Below are positions 1-5,162 of a stretch of DNA of 11,409 nt, in pieces; positions within the stretch are counted from its first letter, which is position 1; every line of letters begins with the position of its first letter. The stretch comes from Gemmatimonadota bacterium (GTDB lineage: Bacteria > Gemmatimonadota > Gemmatimonadetes > Longimicrobiales > Longimicrobiaceae): positions 1 to 11,409 of the forward strand of contig JAHWJJ010000090.1 of assembly GCA_019348475.1 (NCBI GenBank). The letters run 5' to 3'. The position numbers were made by a program, and so were the translations under genes. The notes below the pieces were generated by a model. The model did not search any database. It worked only from the letters and a program-made list of their open reading frames with translations, and was not told the DNA's origin.

Positions 1-81
1 GAGGGACACGCCCAAAACCGCCGTTCGTCCTGTTTGGTTCCGGCTACGCCGGGTTCGGGAAGAATAAGGAATAGGGAACAG
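1..81. other. Upstream non-coding stretch, no promoter recognised
   Basis: I see no credible coding frame here. A small perfect hairpin (CCGGC 40-44 with GCCGG 48-52, three-base loop) is present. Positions 60-80 are a purine-rich, comparatively AT-rich stretch directly before the first Y-RNA-like element. A promoter for the RNA array would be expected here, but no convincing -35/-10 pair can be read. Confidence 0.4.
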
Positions 82-154
82 GGCGCGGGTGGGTCGAACA
101 GCTTCGGTTATCGCTGTCCATGACGCCGAGCTGGTCCCCTCATCCGCCCGCGCC
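82..154 (+). ncRNA. Y RNA-like element 1 (Ro60-binding architecture)
   Basis: The ends form a 13-bp closing stem: GGCGCGGGUGGGU (82-94) with AUCCGCCCGCGCC (142-154), using two wobble pairs. A 5' bulge CGAAC (95-99) faces a larger 3' bulge (133-141) that ends in CCUC. A second stem follows: AGCU and CGG (100-107, one bulged U) with CCGAGCU (126-132). The loop opens with UUAUCG at 108-113. This ordered set (GGU-C-GA, second stem, UUAUC loop) is the layout of Ro60-binding Y RNAs and recurs three more times before the Ro60 gene. At 73 nt this is the shortest copy. The exact 5' and 3' ends are inferred from pairing. Confidence 0.66.
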
Positions 155-253
155 GGCTTCCATGGCACGTGCATCATGCGTCCGGTGCCCCGCTGTTCGC
201 GCCTGCGGCGGACGCGACCATTGCCGGATCAGAGTCGGGACGAGCATCATCAC
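155..253 (+). other. Structured spacer between Y-like elements 1 and 2
   Basis: No ORF is supported. A 7-bp stem GCGTCCG (178-184) pairs with CGGACGC (209-215), and an inner CCGC (190-193) pairs with GCGG (205-208), giving a branched hairpin. GCATCAT occurs twice (171-177 and 244-250). The GGGTCGAA and UUAUCG signatures of the neighbouring elements are absent. It could be a degenerate element or simply a linker. Confidence 0.35.
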
Positions 254-348
254 GCGGCCGGACGGGTCGCACGGTACCGGTTATCGCGCATTCACCCGGG
301 AACCCGCGAGGGCCGGGGCCGGGCCGACCACTCATCCGTCCGAGCCGC
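254..348 (+). ncRNA. Y RNA-like element 2
   Basis: The closing stem is GCGGC plus CGGACGGGU (254-267) with AUCCGUCCG plus GCCGC (334-348). It has one bulged A at 343 and a G-U pair near the bulge. The 5' bulge is CGCAC (268-272), a one-base variant of the CGAA seen in the others. The second stem pairs GGU and CGG (273-280, with AC bulged) with CCG and ACC (324-329), and the loop opens with UUAUCG (281-286). The 3' bulge ACUC (330-333) followed by AUCCG matches element 1. The long GC-rich loop (287-323) differs from the other copies. End points are inferred from pairing. Confidence 0.64.
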
Positions 349-360
349 AGTCGCAGCACG

Positions 361-470
361 GGAGCCGCGTCCGGCGTGCACCCATCTCCGTCCCTTGCCC
401 GCCCGCGCGGGCCGAAGGTGGAGGGTTACCTGGTCGCCGCGGGTTCAAGCCCCGCACCGGCGCGTGCTCC
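361..470 (+). ncRNA. tRNA-like RNA element with canonical T-arm
   Basis: A T-arm is formed by GCGGG (439-443), loop UUCAAGC (444-450) and CCCGC (451-455). The loop keeps the UUC and A58-equivalent of tRNA T-loops. One nucleotide later the 3' strand of a 13-bp acceptor-like stem begins: GGAGC, CGCG and CCGG (361-374) pair with CCGG, CGCG and GCUCC (457-470), with single U bulges at 370 and 465. A long hairpin (386-423: CUCC/GGAG, CCUU/AAGG, GCCCG/CGGGC) sits where the anticodon arm would be. The acceptor is too long for a tRNA, no D-arm or anticodon is evident, and CCA is not in a normal position. Some bacterial Y RNAs (YrlA family) carry tRNA-mimicking modules, so a Y-associated RNA is plausible. 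A decayed tRNA is the alternative. Confidence 0.42.
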
Positions 471-478
471 ACTCAGGA

Positions 479-569
479 CCGGCCCTCCGGGTCGAATTCG
501 TCCGGTTATCGTATTCCAAACGATCCCCAAGGGGGAGCACCGGGCGGAGCAACACATCTGGAGGGCCGG
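479..569 (+). ncRNA. Y RNA-like element 3
   Basis: The closing stem is 14 bp with two wobbles: CCGGCCCUCCGGGU (479-492) with AUCUGGAGGGCCGG (556-569). The 5' bulge is CGAA (493-496) and the 3' bulge is GCAACAC (549-555). The second stem, UUCGUCCGG (497-505) with CCGGGCGGA (540-548), is 9 bp with two wobbles, and the loop opens with UUAUCG (506-511). Inside the loop are two small hairpins, AUCGU/ACGAU (508-524) and CCCC/GGGG around 525-534. The 3' strand has AUCU instead of AUCC, and the change is compensated by wobble pairing. Only 8 nt separate it from element 4. Confidence 0.66.
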
Positions 570-577
570 AAAACCCC

Positions 578-687
578 GCCGCGGCGGCGGGTCGAATCGG
601 ATTCGGGTTATCGGACCTCGTGCAGTGTGAAAGCTGTCGTGGTAATCACCCGCCGAAGAGGATCATCCGCCGCCGCGGCACCTTTTT
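578..687 (+). ncRNA. Y RNA-like element 4, ending in an intrinsic terminator
   Basis: The closing stem is 15 bp: GCCGCGGCGGCGGGU (578-592) with AUCCGCCGCCGCGGC (665-679), one wobble. Next come a CGA bulge (593-595), a short AUC/GAU pairing (596-598 with 661-663), an internal loop, and UUCGG (602-606) with CCGAA (653-657). The loop begins GUUAUCGG from 607. The loop can form an extended imperfect hairpin capped near 621-636. The 3' strand is followed by ACC and five T (683-687), so transcription likely stops here and defines the 3' end. It is the copy nearest to Ro60 and the most similar to vertebrate Y RNA in its GGUCGA...GGGUUAUC order. Confidence 0.7.
665..687 (+). terminator. Intrinsic terminator formed by the element 4 closing stem
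   Basis: The 3' arm of the 15-bp GC stem (665-679, partner 578-592) is followed after three bases by TTTTT (683-687). The long-range stem plus T-tract fits Rho-independent termination of the RNA array upstream of Ro60. The stem encloses about 70 nt, which is unusually large for a terminator, so partial read-through into Ro60 is possible. Confidence 0.5.
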
Positions 688-691
688 CACT

Positions 692-714
692 CTCGGCCCG
701 GAAAGGAGGGCGAG
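692..714 (+). promoter_or_regulatory. Hairpin covering part of the Ro60 Shine-Dalgarno
   Basis: CUCG (692-695) and CCC (697-699) can pair with GGG (708-710) and CGAG (711-714), leaving a loop GGAAAGGA at 700-707 and a bulged G at 696. The Shine-Dalgarno AAGGAGG of the Ro60 gene is at 703-709, so its last bases are paired and the rest is in the loop. This could tune Ro60 translation. No regulator is evident. Confidence 0.4.
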
Positions 715-720
715 AAGAAC

Positions 721-2364
721 ATGCTGGACTTCACGAAGCACTTCGCGACCCGCATCCGGGCGATGCTCACGCCGCAGTCGGAGCCCATCCCGGACTCCGG
801 GCAGGTGCCCAACTCGGCGGGCGGGTTCGCCTGGGCCATCGATCAGTGGGACCGGCTGGACCGCTTCCTGGTCCTGGGAAGCGAGGGCGGAACCTACTAC
901 GTGGGCGAGCGCCCGCTCACCATCCAGAACGCGCACGCCGTGGCCGACTGCCTGGCGCAGGACGGGCCGCGCGTGGTGGCCCGGACGGTCGAGATCAGTG
1001 AGTCCGGGCGCGCGCCGAAGAACGACCCCGCGCTCTTCGTGCTGGCGATGGCGGCCGGGCTGGGCGACGCGCCCACGCGCGCCGCGGCGCTGGACGCGCT
1101 GCCGCGGGTGGCGCGCACGGGGACGCACCTGTTCCACTGGCTGCAGTACGTCCGCGGCTTCCGCGGGTGGGGGCGCGGGGTGCGGCGCGCGGTGGCGGGG
1201 TGGTACACGCAGAAGCCCCCGCGCGAGCTGGCGTACCAGCTGTTGAAGTACCCGTCGCGCGACGGGTGGAGCCACCGCGACGCGCTGCGGCTGGCGCACC
1301 CCCGCCCCGCCACCGACGAGCAGCGCGCGCTGTTCGCGCGGGCGGCGTCGCGGACGCGCGAGCCGGTGCAGGGCGAAGGCGAGGCGCTGGCGCTGGTCCG
1401 CGCGGCGGACGCGCTGCACCTGGACGCGGAGATGGAGCCGCGCCGGGCCGCGGACGTCATCCGCGAGAACCGGCTGACGCGCGAGATGGTGCCCACCCAC
1501 CTGCTGGCGCACCCCGTAGTCTGGGAGGCGCTGCTGGAGGGGATGCCGCTCACGGCGCTGATCCGCAACCTGGCCACCATGACGCGCGTGGGGCTGGTGG
1601 CGCCGGGGAGCACCGCTTCGCGCAGGGTGGCGGAGCGGGTCGCGGACGCGGACGCGCTGCGGCGGGCCCGCGTGCACCCGGTACAGGTGCTCTCGGCACT
1701 GCGCACCTACGCCTCGGGGCAGGGGGTGCGCGGGTCGGGGACGTGGCAGCCGGTGGCCGCGGTGGTCGACGCGCTGGATGCGGCGTTCTACCTGGCCTTT
1801 GCGGCCGTGCAGCCGGCGCGCAGGCGCATGATGCTGGCGCTGGACGTGTCCGGGTCCATGGGCGCTTCGGTGCTCGGGATGCAGCACCTGACCTGCCGCG
1901 AGGCCTCGGCGGCGATGGCGCTGGTGACGGCGGCCACGGAGCCGGAGCACTTCTTCACGGCGTTCACGGCCGGGAGCTACCCGTCGCAGTGGGCGGGGAT
2001 GACCAGCGGGCTGTCGCCGCTGTCCATCAGCCCCCGGCAGCGGCTGGACGACGTGGTGCGGTCCATCAGCGGCATCCCCTTCGGGGGGACCGACTGCGCG
2101 CTGCCCATGCTGGAGGCGCAGAAGAACCGGTGGCCGGTGGACGTGTTCGTGGTCTACACGGACAACGAGACCTGGGCGGGGAGCATCCACCCCGCGCAGG
2201 CGCTCCGCCAGTACCGGGAGCGGATGGGGATCGCCGCGAAGCTGGTGGTCGTGGCGATGGCGTCCAACGGGTTCAGCATCGCGGACCCGGAGGACGCGGG
2301 GATGCTGGACGTGGTGGGGTTCGACGCCGCCGCGCCCCAGCTGATCGCCGACTTCGCGCGGTAG
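721..2364 (+). CDS. rsr: Ro60-family RNA-binding protein (TROVE plus VWA domains)
   Basis: This 547-residue cytoplasmic protein has the two-part Ro60 layout. An N-terminal TROVE HEAT-like ring opens with the family signature RFLVLGSEGGTYYVGERPLT (residues 50-69). A C-terminal von Willebrand A domain has a metal-ion-dependent adhesion site: D375-x-S377-x-S379, T457 and D481. Ro60 proteins bind misfolded or damaged RNA ends in the ring cavity and Y RNA on the outer surface. In Deinococcus and Salmonella they work with Y RNAs and, in some cases, with PNPase in RNA decay. The start is supported by a strong SD (AAGGAGG, 703-709). The four Y-like RNAs immediately upstream give it cognate partners, and rtcB, hen1 and pnkp follow on the same strand. 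Length and motifs look complete. The family call is very secure; the link to the downstream repair enzymes is inferred from proximity. Confidence 0.95.
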   Translation: MLDFTKHFATRIRAMLTPQSEPIPDSGQVPNSAGGFAWAIDQWDRLDRFLVLGSEGGTYYVGERPLTIQNAHAVADCLAQDGPRVVARTVEISESGRAPKNDPALFVLAMAAGLGDAPTRAAALDALPRVARTGTHLFHWLQYVRGFRGWGRGVRRAVAGWYTQKPPRELAYQLLKYPSRDGWSHRDALRLAHPRPATDEQRALFARAASRTREPVQGEGEALALVRAADALHLDAEMEPRRAADVIRENRLTREMVPTHLLAHPVVWEALLEGMPLTALIRNLATMTRVGLVAPGSTASRRVAERVADADALRRARVHPVQVLSALRTYASGQGVRGSGTWQPVAAVVDALDAAFYLAFAAVQPARRRMMLALDVSGSMGASVLGMQHLTCREASAAMALVTAATEPEHFFTAFTAGSYPSQWAGMTSGLSPLSISPRQRLDDVVRSISGIPFGGTDCALPMLEAQKNRWPVDVFVVYTDNETWAGSIHPAQALRQYRERMGIAAKLVVVAMASNGFSIADPEDAGMLDVVGFDAAAPQLIADFAR

Positions 2365-2365
2365 A

Positions 2366-2395
2366 GGGCACGGACCGGGACGCCGGTCCGTGCCC
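2366..2395 (+). terminator. Perfect 13-bp hairpin directly after the Ro60 stop
   Basis: GGGCACGGACCGG (2366-2378) and CCGGTCCGTGCCC (2383-2395) form a perfect stem with a GACG tetraloop, starting two bases after the stop codon. No T-tract follows, so it may act as a weak or Rho-assisted terminator, or as a 3'-end stabiliser of the Ro60 message. Confidence 0.5.
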
Positions 2396-2438
2396 CCTCC
2401 GCGGGGGCTCGGACCCATCCTGGAACGCGAACCTTTGC

Positions 2439-2465
2439 GGGGCCGCGGCTGAGCGCCGCGGCTCC
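2439..2465 (+). promoter_or_regulatory. GC-rich leader hairpin before the 105-residue ORF
   Basis: Bases 2439-2449 pair with 2455-2465 in an 11-bp stem (one G-U) around a five-base TGAGC loop, ending 27 bases before the ATG at 2493. No T-tract follows. It may be a second post-Ro60 terminator-like stem or a leader structure. The function is unknown. Confidence 0.35.
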
Positions 2466-2492
2466 ATCTACCGAACGAAACCGAACCATCGC

Positions 2493-2810
2493 ATGAACAG
2501 CGTAAAGCAGAAGGAGGAAGCGCCGGAGCAGCGGGCCGGGCCCGGAGACTACTACGAGGTGGTGACCGAGTTCGGGACGTGGTACGTCAGCGGCCAGACG
2601 GCGGCGCGCATCGGGCGCTCGCTGGACCGGCGCTGGCGGCCCCGGTGGATCAAGTTCGTGGACCTGAGCGGCAGCCGCGCATGGGTGCGCGCCGAAGCCA
2701 TCGAATTCATCTCCGAAAGCACCGAGCACCAGCGGACGCGGGACCGTACCTTCCGCTACCTGATGCGGAAGGAAAGCAAGGCCCACCGCCGCTGGGACGA
2801 CGACTACTGA
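2493..2810 (+). CDS. Small basic protein of unknown function (105 residues)
   Basis: I do not recognise a family. After a charged, probably disordered N-terminus (residues 1-18), the sequence EVVTEFGTWYVSGQTAARIG looks like alternating beta strands. WIKFVDLSGSRAWVRAEAIEFI suggests two further strands. A strongly charged helix-like tail rich in R, K, D and E follows from about residue 77 and ends WDDDY. There is no signal peptide and no membrane segment. The ATG at 2493 is the first in frame and gives a sensible N-terminus, although no SD is visible (AACCATCGC precedes it). The gene lies between Ro60 and the endonuclease gene. Its codon use matches the Ro60 gene, which supports real coding. 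The small-beta look would suit an RNA-binding or adaptor role, but that is speculation. Confidence 0.7.
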   Translation: MNSVKQKEEAPEQRAGPGDYYEVVTEFGTWYVSGQTAARIGRSLDRRWRPRWIKFVDLSGSRAWVRAEAIEFISESTEHQRTRDRTFRYLMRKESKAHRRWDDDY

Positions 2811-2822
2811 GAGATGGGCCGC

Positions 2823-2834
2823 ATTCGATCGAAT
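2823..2834. other. 12-bp perfect palindrome in the gap before the endonuclease gene
   Basis: ATTCGATCGAAT is a perfect 12-base palindrome, AT-rich against its GC-rich surroundings, 13 bases after the preceding stop codon and about 90 bases before the endonuclease start. It might be an operator or a nuclease recognition site. Nothing else supports a function. Confidence 0.25.
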
Positions 2835-2922
2835 CGCGTAGCTGCCGTGGCGGAATCGGTCCCATAGCCGGCGGGGCCAACTCTCATCCAGATTGTCCGG
2901 CCACATCCATCCGGGAGTAGCC

Positions 2923-3780
2923 GTGATCTGTCTGGAATGCGGCAGAGACGTGCGCAGCATCAACTACCGGCACCTGCGTTCATGCTGCGGGTCAAGTCCT
3001 GCCGAGTATCGCAAGAAGCATCCGGGTGCCGAGCTGATGGACCGGGACGTTCGCGAGTCCATCAGCCGGCCGATGGAGCGGAATCCTCGATGGCGCTTAC
3101 GCTCCGGACGCACGTGCGAATCCTGCGGCAGCGCGATCTACCGCAAAACCCGCGGCAGCCGCTGCAGGAACTGTCGTGGGCGCAGCGGACCCGCCAACCC
3201 GTTCTGGGGAAAGCGGCACAAGGACGCGACTCGGGAGCAGATGAAGGCCGCAGCAGCGCTGCGGGATCCATCGACGTACCGAGGCGGCGGCGCGGATCCG
3301 GCGCTCATGAGCCAGCGCCGTTCGGAAGAGTGGGCACGGCGCTCTTCCGAAGAGAAATCGCGCCACCTGCAAGCGTTTATCGCTGCCGGACAGCGGCACA
3401 ACAAGAAGAACAGTAAGACGCGCATCGAGACGCTGGTGGCGGCGATGCTCGACGGCATGGGCGCAACGTACCGCCAGAACGTGCAGATCGGCCGGTTCAA
3501 CGTCGACTTCGTGGTGGGTGCGCTGATTATCGAATGCTATGGCGACTTCTGGCATTGCAATCCCGCGATTTGGCCGGCAGACCGGTACAATGCCTCGCTC
3601 CACGTTACGGCGGCGGAAAAGTGGGCACGCGACGCCGCGCGGCAGGCGGTGCTGGAACGAAAAGGCTACGCGTTCGCCGCATTCTGGGAAACACAGATCC
3701 GTGACGCGCCCCATGAGGTGGAGAGGGCGATCCGGAGGCTACTGGCGATGGAGAGGGATGATGTTTCAGCGACTGAATGA
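2923..3780 (+). CDS. EDxHD/Vsr-like homing endonuclease with Zn-binding and NUMOD3-like modules
   Basis: This 285-residue protein is probably a site-specific DNA endonuclease. Residues 3-38 form a MucR/Ros-like zinc finger (C3-x2-C6, H17, C21/C22, then SPAEYRKKHPG). Residues 65-84 form a zinc ribbon (CxxC...CxxC). Residues 92-110 (NPFWGKRHKDATREQMKAA) resemble the NUMOD3 DNA-binding motif common in homing endonucleases. Residues 169-259 form a Vsr-like nuclease domain: E169 in TRIE, D195 in FNVDF, E204 and D208 in IIECYGDFWHCNP with H211, then the typical Vsr-like helix and strand ending AFWETQI. The GTG at 2923 is preferred over a TTG at 2893 because GGGAG (2912-2916) sits 6 bases upstream and the zinc finger begins at once. 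Its last 20 bases overlap rtcB in another frame, suggesting coupled translation. Codon use is less GC-biased than the neighbours, consistent with acquisition. A Vsr-like repair nuclease is less likely given NUMOD3. Confidence 0.78.
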   Translation: MICLECGRDVRSINYRHLRSCCGSSPAEYRKKHPGAELMDRDVRESISRPMERNPRWRLRSGRTCESCGSAIYRKTRGSRCRNCRGRSGPANPFWGKRHKDATREQMKAAAALRDPSTYRGGGADPALMSQRRSEEWARRSSEEKSRHLQAFIAAGQRHNKKNSKTRIETLVAAMLDGMGATYRQNVQIGRFNVDFVVGALIIECYGDFWHCNPAIWPADRYNASLHVTAAEKWARDAARQAVLERKGYAFAAFWETQIRDAPHEVERAIRRLLAMERDDVSATE

Positions 3781-5062
3781 CAAGACGATCATGTTCGGCC
3801 AGCACGAGGGGACGGCGATCGACCAGATCGTCAACGTCTCGGGTAAGGCGGAGCGTGCGGCGCTGCTCGCGGACGGTCACGTCGGCTTCACGATGCCCAT
3901 CGGCGGCGTGGCCGCGTACGACAAGAAGGTGTCGGTGGTGGGCGTTGGATTCGACATCGCCTGTGGAAACGCGGCCGTGCGCACGGACCTGAGCGTGGGC
4001 GACATCACCAGGGGCGGGCTGACGCTGGACGAGATCAAGCGCAACCCGCACCGCATTGCCCAGGACCGGGCCGCCAACCAGCTGGCGGACGAGATCCAGT
4101 CCACCATCTCGTTCGGCATAGGCCGCAAGAACAACGCGGACGACGCGCCGGTGGACCACCCGCTGTTCCTGGACCCGGCGTGGTACGCCATCCCCAACAC
4201 GGGCGGCTACCGCGACACGCTGCGCGACAAGGCGCGGCGCCAGCTGGGCACCGTGGGGAGCGGCAACCACTACGTGGACGTGTTCGCCGACGAGGCCGGG
4301 GCCGTGTGGGTGGGCGTGCACTTTGGCAGCCGGGGGCTGGGGCACACCATCGCCAGCGACTTCCTGGCGCTGGGGCAGGGGCTGGGCTGGGGCCGCCGCG
4401 CGCCGGAAAAGGAGGTGCTGCTGGACCTGGAGCAGCCGCTGGGGCACGACTACTGGCAGCTGATGGAGCTGGCGGGGCAGTACGCGTACGCCGGGCGCGA
4501 GTGGGTGGCGCGCAAGGTGGTGCAGCTGCTGGGCGGCACCGAACTGGAGCTGGTGCACAACCACCACAACTTCGCCTGGAAGGAGACGCACGCGTCGCCG
4601 GAGGGCGAAGAGCGCGAGTACGTGGTGGTGCGCAAGGGTGCCACGCCGGCGTTCCCGGGACAGAAGGGGTTCATCGGCGGGTCCATGGGCGACGACGCGG
4701 TGATCGTCCAGGGCGCCGCGGCGGCGGACGAGGAGACGGCGGCTCTCCAGCGCGAGGCCCTGTTCTCCACCGTCCACGGCGCGGGCCGCGTGATGAGCCG
4801 CACGGCCGCCGCGGGCAAGGTGCACCGCAAGACGGGACGCGTGATCACCCCCGGCCGCATCAACCGCGAGATGGTGGGCGAGTGGCTGGCCAAAAAGGGC
4901 GTGATCCTGCGCGGCGGCGGCCTGGACGAGGCGCCGCAGGCCTATCGGCGCCTCACCAAGGTGCTGGACGCGCAGGGCCCCACGATCCAGGTGGAGCACA
5001 CGCTCCATCCGCTGATCGTGGTCATGGCCGGCGCGGGAGAGATCGATCCGTACAAGGACTGA
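3761..5062 (+). CDS. rtcB: RNA-splicing ligase RtcB family protein
   Basis: This 433-residue enzyme belongs to the family that joins RNA 3'-phosphate (or 2',3'-cyclic phosphate) to 5'-OH ends using GTP and Mn2+. The metal and GMP residues expected for RtcB are present: D65 and C68 in VGVGFDIACG, N169-H170 in GTVGSGNHYVDV, H187 in GVHFGSRGLG, H269-N270 in VHNHHNFAW, and the guanylylated histidine H339 in VHGAGRVMSR. The tail HPLIVVMAG is also typical. The 17-residue spacing between the second and third ligand histidines resembles the shorter E. coli-type enzymes. ATGs occur at 3758 and 3761. I prefer 3761 because GGAG at 3750-3753 is then 7 bases away. The start lies inside the endonuclease gene (20-base overlap). 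Archease and RtcA genes are not in the window. Ro60 association with RtcB is known from rsr-yrlA-rtcBA operons in other bacteria. Confidence 0.95.
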   Translation: MFQRLNDKTIMFGQHEGTAIDQIVNVSGKAERAALLADGHVGFTMPIGGVAAYDKKVSVVGVGFDIACGNAAVRTDLSVGDITRGGLTLDEIKRNPHRIAQDRAANQLADEIQSTISFGIGRKNNADDAPVDHPLFLDPAWYAIPNTGGYRDTLRDKARRQLGTVGSGNHYVDVFADEAGAVWVGVHFGSRGLGHTIASDFLALGQGLGWGRRAPEKEVLLDLEQPLGHDYWQLMELAGQYAYAGREWVARKVVQLLGGTELELVHNHHNFAWKETHASPEGEEREYVVVRKGATPAFPGQKGFIGGSMGDDAVIVQGAAAADEETAALQREALFSTVHGAGRVMSRTAAAGKVHRKTGRVITPGRINREMVGEWLAKKGVILRGGGLDEAPQAYRRLTKVLDAQGPTIQVEHTLHPLIVVMAGAGEIDPYKD

Positions 5063-5082
5063 GGGAAGTGCGTGAGTGCGGG

Positions 5083-5113
5083 AGTGCGGGAGTAGAAGGG
5101 CGGCTCCCGCACT
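5083..5113 (+). terminator. Hairpin after rtcB
   Basis: AGTGCGGGAG (5083-5092) pairs perfectly with CTCCCGCACT (5104-5113) around an 11-base loop, 20 bases after the rtcB stop. A second copy of the left arm (5075-5084) overlaps it, offering an alternative pairing. There is no T-tract, so termination is uncertain. Confidence 0.4.
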
Positions 5114-5162
5114 GAGGCACCGTCGGAAGGAACCGAAAAACAGCTGAGCGGAGGGTGTGACA

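Noticed and set aside
163..179. Possible sigma-54 promoter starting TGGCAC at 163, as would suit RtcR control of RNA repair genes
   Set aside because: The GC of the -12 element would fall at 178-179, giving 12 rather than 10 bases between GG and GC. It also lies inside a structured spacer, with no RtcR gene in the window.
361..470. A genuine tRNA gene, including selenocysteine tRNA
   Set aside because: The T-arm is canonical, but the acceptor-like stem is 13 bp, there is no recognisable D-arm, no anticodon loop with a readable anticodon, and CCA is not correctly placed.
89..1246. Long plus-strand open frames running from about 89 or 120 through the RNA array into the Ro60 gene
   Set aside because: They are Arg/Ser/Pro-rich, cross all four paired RNA elements, have no SD, and overlap the secure Ro60 frame. 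They are by-products of high GC content.
646..2418. 590-codon minus-strand open frame opposite Ro60
   Set aside because: Low-complexity Arg/His/Pro/Val composition with no domain. It is the mirror of GC-rich codons in the Ro60 gene. The same applies to the minus-strand frames opposite rtcB (3605-5389), hen1 (5631-7637) and pnkp (7678-9309).
2893..2925. TTG at 2893 as the start of the endonuclease
   Set aside because: GTG at 2923 has a well-placed GGGAG 6 bases upstream, and the zinc finger begins immediately after it. The extra ten residues from TTG have no family support.
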